Origin: Trinickia mobilis
Lineage (GTDB): Bacteria; Pseudomonadota; Gammaproteobacteria; Burkholderiales; Burkholderiaceae
Length of the DNA stretch: 64,000 nt
Reading direction: 5' to 3'
Assembly: GCF_017315705.1 (NCBI RefSeq)
Contig: NZ_JAFLRF010000001.1
Coordinates: 154,479 to 218,478, forward strand
Position numbers and translations under genes: made by a program. Shown one piece after another: positions 7,806-15,749 of the stretch. Each line of letters opens with the position of its first letter. Position 1 is the stretch's first letter. The notes below the pieces were generated by a model, which did no database searches, was not told the origin of the DNA, and saw only the letters and a list, made by a program, of their open reading frames with translations.

Positions 7806-9488
7806 ATGAATCACCCAGCCTTCACTCCAGCCCGCACCGCGTCCGTCACGCCCGCGGCCCGCTCATGGACCACGCTGCGCGATGAAAAGGCGCGGCGCCT
7901 GGAAGCGGTCACACCCTGGCTCGAAGATCGCGTGCTGCCGCGCGAGCGTATCGTCGCCGCGCTCGAAGCGCTGATCCGTCCAGGCGATCGCGTGGCCCTC
8001 GAAGGCGACAATCAAAAGCAGGCCGACTTTCTGTCGCGTTCGCTCGCGAAGGTCGATCCGCAAAAAGTCCATGACGTTCATTTGCTGATTTCCAGCATCA
8101 GCCGCCCCGAGCACCTGACCCTGTTCGAGCAAGGCATCGCACACAAGGTCGATTTTTCGTTTGCGGGTCCGCAGAGTCTGCGCGTTGCGCAATTGCTCGA
8201 AGACGGGCAATTGGAAATCGGCGCGATCTATACCTACGTCGAGCTCTACGCGCGGATGTTCGTCGACCTGACGCCGCACGTCGCGCTGCTCTGCGCCGAG
8301 AAGGCGGATCGTCACGGCAATCTATATACGGGGCCGAACACCGAAGACACGCCGACCATTGCCGAAGCCGCTGCCTTTCGTCATGGCATCGTGATCGTGC
8401 AGGTCAACGAAGTCGTCGATGAGCTGCCGCGCGTCGATATCCCCGGCTCGTGGGTCGACATCGTCGTCGAGGCCGACCGCCCGTTCGCGGTCGAGCCGCT
8501 TTTCACGCGCGATCCGCGTCATATCGGCGACTTGCAAGTGCTGACCGCGATGATGGTGATTCGCGGCATCTACGAAGCGTATGGGATCACGTCGCTCAAT
8601 CACGGCATCGGCTTCGATACCGCCGCGATCGAACTGCTGCTGCCGACGTATGGCGAAACGCTCGGCTTGAAGGGCAAGATCTGCCGCAACTGGACGCTCA
8701 ATCCGCACCCCACGCTGATTCCCGCGATCGAGTCGGGCTGGGTCGACAGCGTGCATTGCTTCGGCAGCGAAGTCGGGATGGAGGCGTATATCGAGGCGCG
8801 CCCCGACATCTTCTTCACGGGCCGCGACGGCAGCCTGCGCTCGAACCGCGTGTTGTGCCAACTGGCCGGGCAATACGGCGTCGATCTGTTCATCGGCTCG
8901 ACGCTGCAGATCGACGCCGATGCGAATTCGTCGACCGTCACGCGCGGCCGCCTGGCGGGCTTCGGCGGCGCGCCCAACATGGGCCACGATCCGCGCGGAC
9001 GGCGCCATTCGAGCGAAGCGTGGCTGAAGCTCCTGAAGGCGAACGGGCCCATCGCGCGCGGCCACAAGCTCGTCGTGCAGCTCGCGGAAACGTACAAGAA
9101 AGGCGGCGAGCCGACCTTTGTCGACGAACTCGATGCGATCGCCGTCGGCGCAAAAAGCGCGATGCCGATCGCACCGGTGATGATCTACGGCGACGATGTG
9201 AGCCACGTCGTCACCGAGGAAGGTATCGCGCATTTGCACAAGGCGGAAGGCGTCGACGAACGGCGCGCCGCGCTCGCGGCCGTCGCCGGGGTCACGCCGA
9301 TCGGCTTGCGCGCGAAGCCTGAGCAGACGGCCGCGCTGCGGCGGCGCGGCATCGTCGCCTATCCGGAGGACCTCGGCATTCGGCGTGGCGACGCGAAACG
9401 GTCGTTGCTTGCAGCGCGCAGCATCGACGATCTGGTCGCCTGGTCGGGCGGTCTCTATGCGCCGCCTGCGCGTTTTCGAAGCTGGTGA
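7806..9488 (+). CDS. mdcA: Malonate decarboxylase alpha subunit (acetyl-S-ACP:malonate ACP transferase)
   Basis: 560 residues. It transfers malonate onto the acyl carrier subunit by exchange with acetate, giving malonyl-S-ACP. The sequence is full length and collinear with MdcA: ALIRPGDRVALEGDNQKQAD near residue 55, DVHLLISSISRPEHL, GLKGKICRNWTLNPHPTLIP, and GLRAKPEQTAALRRRGIVAY near the C-terminus. The start ATG 7806 lies about nine bases after GGGAG. First enzyme gene of the seven-gene cluster A-B-C-D-E-G-H; the gap to mdcB is four bases. Cytoplasmic. Confidence 0.96.
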   Translation: MNHPAFTPARTASVTPAARSWTTLRDEKARRLEAVTPWLEDRVLPRERIVAALEALIRPGDRVALEGDNQKQADFLSRSLAKVDPQKVHDVHLLISSISRPEHLTLFEQGIAHKVDFSFAGPQSLRVAQLLEDGQLEIGAIYTYVELYARMFVDLTPHVALLCAEKADRHGNLYTGPNTEDTPTIAEAAAFRHGIVIVQVNEVVDELPRVDIPGSWVDIVVEADRPFAVEPLFTRDPRHIGDLQVLTAMMVIRGIYEAYGITSLNHGIGFDTAAIELLLPTYGETLGLKGKICRNWTLNPHPTLIPAIESGWVDSVHCFGSEVGMEAYIEARPDIFFTGRDGSLRSNRVLCQLAGQYGVDLFIGSTLQIDADANSSTVTRGRLAGFGGAPNMGHDPRGRRHSSEAWLKLLKANGPIARGHKLVVQLAETYKKGGEPTFVDELDAIAVGAKSAMPIAPVMIYGDDVSHVVTEEGIAHLHKAEGVDERRAALAAVAGVTPIGLRAKPEQTAALRRRGIVAYPEDLGIRRGDAKRSLLAARSIDDLVAWSGGLYAPPARFRSW

Positions 9489-9492
9489 TCTG

Positions 9493-10443
9493 ATGAGCAC
9501 CACTTCAGCCTGCTCGAATTGCGACAACAGCGGCTCGGCATTGCGGGCGATCCGGGGCGCGCCTTCGAGCGCCGCTACGCTTCACACGCCCTCCGACGCT
9601 CAGCTCGCGCGCTTGGCCGTCGATGCGCTGCTCGAAGAAGCGCGCCTCACGCCGAAGCCCGCGCTCGTCGATCAGCGCGGCAGCGGCGCGCATCGCGATC
9701 TCGATCTTGCGACGATGACGCGCTCCGCGCACGCGCTCGAACCCACCTTCGAAGCACTCGCGCGCGCGTCCCGTCACCGCGAGCCGTCGGCGACGCTGCG
9801 CGCCGAGCTCGCGCAAATCGGCCGCGCCGGCGAAGCGGCGATGATGGGCGCGACGGGCGGCAGCAACACGCATCGCGGCGCGATCTGGATCGTCGGCCTG
9901 TTGGTTGCGGGCGCAACGATTTGCGGCAACGTTCATTCGGCTGGCGCAGCGCGCATTTGCGACCTCGGCGCGCAAATCGCGTGCTTCTCCGATCGCTTCG
10001 CCCCTGCCGCCGACAGCAACGGCACGCGCGTGCGCGAGCGTTACGGCGTCGGCGGCGCGCGGGGTGAAGCGCAAGAAGGCTTTCCGCACGTGATCGGCGT
10101 CGGCTTGCCCGCGCTCGCCGCGGCGCGCCGGCGCGGCGTGGACGAAAACGCAGCACGTGTCGATACGCTGCTGGCCATCATGACGACGCTCGACGACACC
10201 TGTCTGCTGCACCGCGCCGGCTGGCCCGCGCTCACCGCCGCCAAACGCGGCGCGCGCCGCGTGCTCGACACGGGCGGCAGCTCGACCCCGAGCGGACGCG
10301 CCGCGCTCGACGCACTCGATAGCACGCTGCTCGCGCTGAACGCATCCCCGGGCGGCGCGGCGGACCTGCTCGCCGCAACCCTTTTCATCGACAAGCTGGT
10401 CCGCCGCCGGACCAGCGGGAGCCCCACGACATGGAACATCTGA
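9493..10443 (+). CDS. mdcB: Triphosphoribosyl-dephospho-CoA synthase
   Basis: Makes the 2'-(5''-triphosphoribosyl)-3'-dephospho-CoA precursor of the malonate decarboxylase prosthetic group from ATP and dephospho-CoA; homologue of CitG. 316 residues. Conserved CitG-family segments: LTPKPALVDQRGSGAHRDLD near residue 50, GATGGSNTHRGAIW, EAQEGFPHVIGVGLPAL, and TTLDDTCLLHRAG. The start ATG 9493 lies directly after the mdcA stop. Its end overlaps the mdcC start by 13 bases, so the two are likely coupled. The C-terminal tail (about 280-316) is rich in Arg and Ser, as in relatives. Confidence 0.94.
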   Translation: MSTTSACSNCDNSGSALRAIRGAPSSAATLHTPSDAQLARLAVDALLEEARLTPKPALVDQRGSGAHRDLDLATMTRSAHALEPTFEALARASRHREPSATLRAELAQIGRAGEAAMMGATGGSNTHRGAIWIVGLLVAGATICGNVHSAGAARICDLGAQIACFSDRFAPAADSNGTRVRERYGVGGARGEAQEGFPHVIGVGLPALAAARRRGVDENAARVDTLLAIMTTLDDTCLLHRAGWPALTAAKRGARRVLDTGGSSTPSGRAALDALDSTLLALNASPGGAADLLAATLFIDKLVRRRTSGSPTTWNI

Positions 10444-10733
10444 CGTTCGACTACCCGGCACAACGTCCCGTGACCGCCCGCGCCCATGTAGGCGTGGTCG
10501 GCTCGGGCGACCTCGAGGTGCTGCTGTCGCCGAGCGAGGCGATGACGGCGCACGTCGTCGTGCGCACGAGCGTCGACGGCTACGGGCATATCTGGAAGCA
10601 CGTGCTCGATCGTTTTTTCACGCGCTATGACGGCGCGGCCTCGATCGAGATCAACGACTTCGGCGCAACGCCCGGCGTCGTCGCGCTGAGGCTTGCCGAA
10701 GCGGCCGAAGCATCCGATCAAGGAGCCGTGTGA
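10431..10733 (+). CDS. mdcC: Malonate decarboxylase acyl carrier protein (delta subunit)
   Basis: 100-residue carrier that bears the phosphoribosyl-dephospho-CoA group and shuttles acetyl and malonyl thioesters between MdcA and MdcDE. The attachment site is visible: Ser25 in VGVVGSGDLEVLL, the same position as in the characterised Klebsiella protein. The rest (HVVVRTSVDGYGHIWKHVLD, IEINDFGATPGVVALRL) matches the CitD/MdcC fold. Its TGA stop overlaps the first ATG of mdcD (TGATG), and that ATG belongs to the inserted 84-bp repeat. Confidence 0.95.
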   Translation: MEHLTFDYPAQRPVTARAHVGVVGSGDLEVLLSPSEAMTAHVVVRTSVDGYGHIWKHVLDRFFTRYDGAASIEINDFGATPGVVALRLAEAAEASDQGAV

Positions 10734-11026
10734 TGAACAGCCCCCACGCTCACTTACGTTCGCTGCCCCCCGAGGGGGCTGACGCCTCCCTTGGGGACGG
10801 CCCGGCGGGAGGCGTCATGAACAGCCCCCACGCTCACTTACGTTCGCTGCCCCCCGAGGGGGCTGACGCCTCCCTTGGGGACGGCCCGGCGGGAGGCGTC
10901 ATGAACAGCCCCCACGCTCACTTATGTTCGCTGCCCCCCGAGGGGGCTGACGCCTCCCTTGGGGACGGCCCGGCGGGAGGCGTCATGAACAGCCCCCACG
11001 CTCACTTATGTTCGGCGGGAGGCGTC
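10733..11026 (+). repeat. Tandem 84-bp start-codon repeat, 3.5 copies
   Basis: Copies at 10733-10816, 10817-10900 and 10901-10984 are 84 bp each and nearly identical; the fourth (10985-11026) is cut to 42 bp by loss of its middle. Each copy starts ATGAACAGCCCCCACGCTCA and ends GGGAGGCGTC. Inside are two hairpins: GCCCCC/GGGGGC with a three-base loop, and GACGCCTCCC/GGGAGGCGTC with a 16-base loop. Each encodes MNSPHAHL(R/C)SLPPEG followed by ADASLGDGPAGGV. The only differences between full copies are a C-to-T change in the sequence ACTTACG/ACTTATG. Confidence 0.95.
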
Positions 11027-11956
11027 ATAGGCGAGAGCGACGCGATCGATACGAATCACGACGTGGCACGTCCCGCGCCTTTGCTGCGCGACAGCTTCAT
11101 TGAATTGCCCGCACGTGAACGCGCGCGCGCCCTGCTCGACGCCGGCACGTTTCGCGAGCTGCTCGGGCCGTTCGACAAGCTCGAATCGCCATGGCTGCCG
11201 CTGCAAGGCATCGTGTGCCAGGCCGACGATGGCGCGGTCATCGCGCGCGGCACGATCGACGGCGAACCCGCCGTCGTCGCCGCGATCGAATCGGCGTTCC
11301 AGGGCGGCAGCATCGGTGAAGTGTCGGGCAGCAAGATCGCCGCGGCACTGGAACTGGCGTTGCGCGATTGCGAGCGCGGCAAGCTCGTGCGTCCGGTCAT
11401 CGTGTTCGAGACCGGCGGCGTGCGTTTGCAGGAAGCGAATCTCGGCCTCGCGGTCATCGCCGAAATCCAGGCGGCGATCGTCGCGTTGCGCCGCTACGTG
11501 CCGGTCGTCGGCGTGATTGCGGGGATGGTCGGCTGCTTTGGCGGGATGTCGCTCGCGGCGGCGCTGTGCTCCTATCTCGTCGCGACCCGGCAAGGCCGGC
11601 TCGGCATGAACGGCCCCGAAGTGATCGAACAGGAAGCGGGCATCGACGAACTCGATGCGAGCGACCGGCGCTACGTCTGGCGCTTGATCGGCGGCGAGCA
11701 GCGCGCAGCGACGGGTCTCGTCGACACGCTCGCGGACGACGACACGAACACCCTGCGCGCCGCCGTGCGCGCGGCGTTTGCGCGCGGCGTGCCGGCGCAG
11801 CATCGAAGCGAAGCGGTCGATGCGTATCTGGCGAAGCTCGCGCAAATCGATCCCGCCGACGTCTCGCCGGAAACGATGCGCGCCGTGTTTCAGGCGGACG
11901 CCTTGCACGCCGGCACCGCATCGGCCGGCGCACACCAGAAGCAGGAGCAAGGATGA
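10733..11956 (+). CDS. mdcD: Malonate decarboxylase beta subunit with repeat-encoded N-terminal extension
   Basis: Carboxyltransferase-type subunit that with MdcE decarboxylates malonyl-S-ACP. The conserved protein begins around residue 117 of this frame (SFIELPARERARALLDAGTF) and contains ESPWLPLQGIVCQADDG, GEVSGSKIAAALELAL, VVGVIAGMVGCFGGMSLAAA and RLGMNGPEVIEQEAGIDELD. Before it lie 98 residues encoded by 3.5 tandem copies of an 84-bp repeat, each copy starting with ATG in frame (10733, 10817, 10901, 10985). The codon after the last copy is ATA, followed by GGCGAGAGC, as if the native ATG start had been lost. So translation must start in the repeat; ATG 10733 has AAGGAG seven bases upstream and overlaps the mdcC stop. 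ATGs 10817, 10901 and 10985 each have the repeat's own GGGAGG upstream. Confidence 0.93.
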   Translation: MNSPHAHLRSLPPEGADASLGDGPAGGVMNSPHAHLRSLPPEGADASLGDGPAGGVMNSPHAHLCSLPPEGADASLGDGPAGGVMNSPHAHLCSAGGVIGESDAIDTNHDVARPAPLLRDSFIELPARERARALLDAGTFRELLGPFDKLESPWLPLQGIVCQADDGAVIARGTIDGEPAVVAAIESAFQGGSIGEVSGSKIAAALELALRDCERGKLVRPVIVFETGGVRLQEANLGLAVIAEIQAAIVALRRYVPVVGVIAGMVGCFGGMSLAAALCSYLVATRQGRLGMNGPEVIEQEAGIDELDASDRRYVWRLIGGEQRAATGLVDTLADDDTNTLRAAVRAAFARGVPAQHRSEAVDAYLAKLAQIDPADVSPETMRAVFQADALHAGTASAGAHQKQEQG

Positions 11957-12765
11957 GCGACAACACCATGACTCGCGGACAACGCTGGTTCCGCGCGCTC
12001 GCAGGCGAGCCGCGCTCGGCCGCGCCGGTATGGTCCGGCGATGCCGCGCTTGGCGCCGGCACCGCACGCTTCATCGCGGTCGTGCCCGATCCCGACCATC
12101 GCTTCCCGCGCGCGGTCGACAACGTCGTCGGTCTCGAACAAGGCTGGCGGCTGGCGCGCATCGTGCGCGACACGATCGAAGAAGACGCCCGCACAGGCAC
12201 GCGCCGTCCGATCGTCGCAATCGTCGACGTGAAAAGCCAGGCGTACGGGTATCGCGAGGAGATGCTCGGCATTCATCTCGCCTGCGCGGCGGCCGTCGAC
12301 GCCTACGCGGCCGCGCGTGCCGCCGGGCACCCAGTGGTGGCGCTGATCGTAGGGCCGGCGATGTCGGGCGCCTTCCTCGCGCACGGCTATCAGGCGAACC
12401 GGATCGTGGCGCTCGACGCGCCGGGCATTGCCGTGCACGCGATGGGCAAGGATTCGGCGGCGCGCGTGACGCGCCGCTCGGTCGAAGCGCTCGACGAGCT
12501 CGGCGAAACCATCACCCCGATGTCGTACGCCCTTTCGGCATTTGCCAAGCTCGGTTTGCTCGACAGGCTAATCGGCGGCGTGGACGCCGATGCGCCAACC
12601 GATGAACAGATCGAGCGCGTCCGCACTGTCCTGAACGAAGCGGTGCAAAGCGCGCGCAGCAGTGCGCGAGACTTGTCGCATCGGCTCCAATCCGCCGCCG
12701 CGAAAACGGCACGCGCCGCGTCGATCGAAGTGCGGCGGCGTCTTGCCGAGCAATGGGATGCGTAA
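11953..12765 (+). CDS. mdcE: Malonate decarboxylase gamma subunit
   Basis: 270 residues; pairs with MdcD for malonyl-S-ACP decarboxylation to acetyl-S-ACP and CO2. Conserved MdcE sequence: RGQRWFRALAGEP near residue 8, VVPDPDHRFPRAVDNVVGLE, VDVKSQAYGYREEMLGIHLA (crotonase-like carboxyltransferase core), PVVALIVGPAMSGAFLAHGY, and IAVHAMGKDSAARVTRRSVE. The start ATG overlaps the mdcD stop (ATGA at 11953-11956), with AGGAGCAAGG upstream. Its TAA stop overlaps the mdcG start (TAATG). Cytoplasmic. Confidence 0.96.
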   Translation: MSDNTMTRGQRWFRALAGEPRSAAPVWSGDAALGAGTARFIAVVPDPDHRFPRAVDNVVGLEQGWRLARIVRDTIEEDARTGTRRPIVAIVDVKSQAYGYREEMLGIHLACAAAVDAYAAARAAGHPVVALIVGPAMSGAFLAHGYQANRIVALDAPGIAVHAMGKDSAARVTRRSVEALDELGETITPMSYALSAFAKLGLLDRLIGGVDADAPTDEQIERVRTVLNEAVQSARSSARDLSHRLQSAAAKTARAASIEVRRRLAEQWDA

Positions 12766-13496
12766 TGGAAACGGGGGAACCAGGGGAACCGGGCGCAACG
12801 CGCACATGCGCACTGCCGCCCTGGACGGCCGATGCGCCGGTCGCGGCCGACGCACGCTGGCGCGCGCACGATTTGCTCAAACTGCGGCGCTTGCCTGAAT
12901 TGCCCGAAGCACCGGCGTGGGTGCAAAGGGCGTTTGCGCGCGCGCCGTTCGCCGTCGTGCGGCGTGCCGAATCGGCAGCGGGTTTTGTCGCGGTCGGCTT
13001 GCGCGGGACCGGACGTCACGAGCGTTACGGCACCTGGGCAGAAACCGGCGACATCGAAGCGCTCATCGCACCGGAGGACTTGGCCGGCGCGCGGCCTTCG
13101 GCCGATCGCGCGCAGTATCCCGCATTCGTCATGTTGAACACCGTACGCAAGGCACCCTGTCTGTCGGCATTCACCTGGGGACCCACGGGAAGCGCCGGAT
13201 TCGAACTCGCAACCGGGCTGCCGACGGTCATCTCATCCAGCGATCTCGACCTGCTGATCCGAACCCCTGCACCGCTGTCGATGGACGCGGCACGCGCCCT
13301 GCTCGACGCATTGAACGCCGAGGCCGCACGCGCCGGCACGCGGATCGACGTGCAGCTCGAAACGCCGGCCGGCGGCGTCGCGCTCGCCGAATTCGCCGCT
13401 AACAAGGCGCGCGTGCTGGTGCGTCGCGCGCAGGGCCCGCAGCGCGTCGCCGATCCATGGCTCGCAGCCGGACCCCAAACGCAGGAATCGACGTAA
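12765..13496 (+). CDS. mdcG: Phosphoribosyl-dephospho-CoA transferase
   Basis: Nucleotidyltransferase that attaches the prosthetic group made by MdcB to Ser25 of MdcC, giving holo-carrier. 243 residues from ATG 12765, which overlaps the mdcE stop; an in-frame ATG four codons earlier exists but lies within mdcE and lacks coupling geometry. The nucleotidyltransferase metal motif is visible as SSSDLDLLIRTPAP near residue 158 (two aspartates spaced by one residue). GFVAVGLRGTGRHERYG and SAFTWGPTGSAGFELATGLP are also family segments. It is tightly packed: its TAA overlaps the mdcH start. Confidence 0.93.
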   Translation: METGEPGEPGATRTCALPPWTADAPVAADARWRAHDLLKLRRLPELPEAPAWVQRAFARAPFAVVRRAESAAGFVAVGLRGTGRHERYGTWAETGDIEALIAPEDLAGARPSADRAQYPAFVMLNTVRKAPCLSAFTWGPTGSAGFELATGLPTVISSSDLDLLIRTPAPLSMDAARALLDALNAEAARAGTRIDVQLETPAGGVALAEFAANKARVLVRRAQGPQRVADPWLAAGPQTQEST

Positions 13497-14422
13497 TGCT
13501 CGCTTATCTCTTCCCGGGTCAAGGCGCGCAAAGCGCCGGCTTCCTGCACCGGCTGCCCGCCCACGCCGCCGTCCGCGACACCCTCGCGGAAGCCTCGCAG
13601 GTGCTCGGCACCGACGTGCTGACGCTCGATACGGCCGACGCGCTGCGCTCGACCGTTGCCGTGCAGCTGACGCTCGTGATCGCGGGCGTCGCGACGACGC
13701 GCCAGCTCGCAGCCGAAGGACTGGCCGGGGAAATGAGCGCGGGCTTGTCGATCGGCGCCTATGCAGCGGCAGTGAGCTGCGAAGCCTTGGAATTCGCCGA
13801 CGCGCTGCAGATGGCAAAAAAACGCGCCGAGCTGATGGAGCGCGCCTATCCCGGCGGCTATGGCTTGTCGGCGATTTCCGGTTTGACCGAACACGAGATC
13901 GAAACCTTGACGCACGAGACTGCGAGCGACGCCGCGGCACGCGTCTATATCGGCAACGTGAATGCCCCTCGGCAGATCGTCGTTGCCGGTTCGGACAGCG
14001 CGCTCGACGCGTTCAACGCGCGCGCGCTCGCAGCGGGCGCGCGCAAGGCGGCGCGGCTCGACGTCAGCGTGCCGTCGCATTGCGAACTGCTCGCCCAGGC
14101 ATCGGACGAACTGCTCGCGTACAGCACCGGCGTGCCGTTTCGCGCGCCGCGCAGCACCTACATCGGCAATCGCGGCGCGCGCCCATTGCATACGGCGGAC
14201 GCGATCCGAGACGACCTCGTCACCAACATGCGGCACACGGTGCGCTGGTTCGATGCACTCTCGGTGATGATCGAGATGGGGGCGACGGTGCTCGTCGAAG
14301 CGCCGCCCGGACAAGTGCTGACCGACATCGCTGCCGACGCGTACCCCGAGGTCCACGCGCTCTCGGCAAGTACGATCGCTCCGGACAAGCTCGCCGAAAC
14401 GGTACGCAGGCGGCTCGCGTGA
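13496..14422 (+). CDS. mdcH: Malonyl-CoA:ACP transacylase of malonate decarboxylase
   Basis: 308 residues. Primes the carrier protein with an acyl group so that the decarboxylase cycle can start; same fold as FabD. MLAYLFPGQGAQSAGFLHRL opens the protein, the nucleophile is the Ser in GLSIGAYAAA near residue 84, the Gln of FPGQGAQ forms the oxyanion hole, and the family segment NVNAPRQIVVAGS follows near residue 155. The start ATG 13496 overlaps the mdcG stop (TAATG). Last gene of the mdc operon; no carrier genes mdcL/mdcM follow, and the next gene is on the other strand. Confidence 0.95.
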   Translation: MLAYLFPGQGAQSAGFLHRLPAHAAVRDTLAEASQVLGTDVLTLDTADALRSTVAVQLTLVIAGVATTRQLAAEGLAGEMSAGLSIGAYAAAVSCEALEFADALQMAKKRAELMERAYPGGYGLSAISGLTEHEIETLTHETASDAAARVYIGNVNAPRQIVVAGSDSALDAFNARALAAGARKAARLDVSVPSHCELLAQASDELLAYSTGVPFRAPRSTYIGNRGARPLHTADAIRDDLVTNMRHTVRWFDALSVMIEMGATVLVEAPPGQVLTDIAADAYPEVHALSASTIAPDKLAETVRRRLA

Positions 14423-14505
14423 GCGCACCCTGCGTCAGGCAAACGCAACCCGCAGCGAGCCCCTGAAAGCGCACGACGCGCGGCCCCCGCGCGCAACGCC
14501 TCTGC

Positions 14506-15399
14506 TCAGCCAAGCGCGCCGGCCACGATGCGCGCAGCCGACGCCAGCACGTCGTCGCGCGGCGACGCATCCTGACGCTTCTGAGTGAAATAGATCGCGA
14601 CAACGAGCGGCGCGCCGGATGGCCGCCAGATCACGCCGATGTCGTTCGACGTGCCGTAGTCGCCCGTTCCCGTCTTGTCGCCCACTTGCCAATCGGCCGG
14701 AACACCGGCACGGATGCGCTTGCCTCCCGTGGTATTCGCCCGCATCCATGCCTGCAGTTGCTCGCGCTGGCGTGGCGCCAGCGCATCGCCGAGCACAAGC
14801 CGCTGCAAGCTGCGCGCCATCGACGCCGGCGTCGACGTATCGCGCAAATCGCCTGGAATCGCCGTGTTCAACTCGGTCTCCCAGCGGTCGAGCCGGAACG
14901 TGTCGTTGCCGATCGAGCGGGCGAACGCCGTCACGGCCTGGGGCCCGCCAAGGATCTTGATCAACAGGTTGACCGCCGTGTTGTCGCTGTAGTCGAGCGC
15001 CGCCGCGCAGAGTTCGGCGACCGTCATGCCGGTCGCCACATGCGGCTTCGTGATCGGCGAATAGTTGACGAGATCCTGCTCGGTATACGTCACCCGGCGT
15101 TCGAGCAACCCAGGCTCGTTCTCGCTGCCTTTTAGAATCGCGGAGGCCGCGATCACCTTGAACGTGCTGCAGAACGCAAACCGCTCATCGGCGCGATGCA
15201 GCAGACGTGAGCCGCTGCCGGTGTCGACAGCAGCGAGCCCGAGCCGCCCGCCCGAAGCCGCTTCGAGCTTGGCCAATTCGGCCTGCGCCGGAGCATTGCG
15301 CTGCAGGCCGGCAGCCAGCGAGGCACAAGCGTCGACAAACGGCGAGGACATGGCAGCCAGCAATAGCGAACGGCGCAGCGCTGAAGGCTTCATAGGCAT
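14506..15399 (-). CDS. Class A beta-lactamase, PenA-like, probable Tat-exported lipoprotein
   Basis: 297 residues. Serine hydrolase that opens beta-lactam rings in the periplasm. All class A elements are present: FCSTFK (Ser70, Lys73, with Cys69), YSDN (Ser130 loop), RWETELN (Glu166 and Asn170 of the omega loop), DKTGTG (Lys234). Opening LRRSLLLAAMSSPFVDACAS combines a twin-arginine with a lipobox-like VDAC, as in Burkholderia PenA, which the whole protein resembles closely. Position 238 is Gly, so no Cys69-Cys238 bridge. An alternative start two codons downstream is equally good. No PenR/AmpR-type LysR gene is adjacent, so regulation is not evident. Convergent with mdcH. Confidence 0.93.
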   Translation of the reverse strand: MPMKPSALRRSLLLAAMSSPFVDACASLAAGLQRNAPAQAELAKLEAASGGRLGLAAVDTGSGSRLLHRADERFAFCSTFKVIAASAILKGSENEPGLLERRVTYTEQDLVNYSPITKPHVATGMTVAELCAAALDYSDNTAVNLLIKILGGPQAVTAFARSIGNDTFRLDRWETELNTAIPGDLRDTSTPASMARSLQRLVLGDALAPRQREQLQAWMRANTTGGKRIRAGVPADWQVGDKTGTGDYGTSNDIGVIWRPSGAPLVVAIYFTQKRQDASPRDDVLASAARIVAGALG

Positions 15400-15749
15400 G
15401 GGATGTCGAGCGAGGGTCGAGAAGGTGCGATTTGACCTCGCCCCTTTCTCGATAGTTCACTCGCTCCTTGCATTGCGGCACGGCCTCGCGGCCGCCTGCA
15501 CTCGCGGCTCCCGAAAACGCTCACCTATTCGATCGTTGCATGCAGATACATGTAACGCGCGATTTGGCCCGCTATCGATCGGGATTAGGAGGCACTTCTG
15601 CAACGAATCGCGACGAGCAGCCGTAGAAGTGCTAACGACTACGCAGGCTCGCCGTGATTCGAGCGCCATCAAAGGTGAGATTTTGCGGGACCTTGCGAAC
15701 CGGCGGGCGTTGACCCGGCACGCCGATGCCCCGCGTCTCTCACTCGCGC
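15400..15749. other. Intergenic, upstream of the beta-lactamase
   Basis: 350 bases between the beta-lactamase start and the stop of the NlpD-like gene, both on the minus strand. No gene, RNA or strong hairpin was recognised. It should hold the beta-lactamase promoter. Confidence 0.4.
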
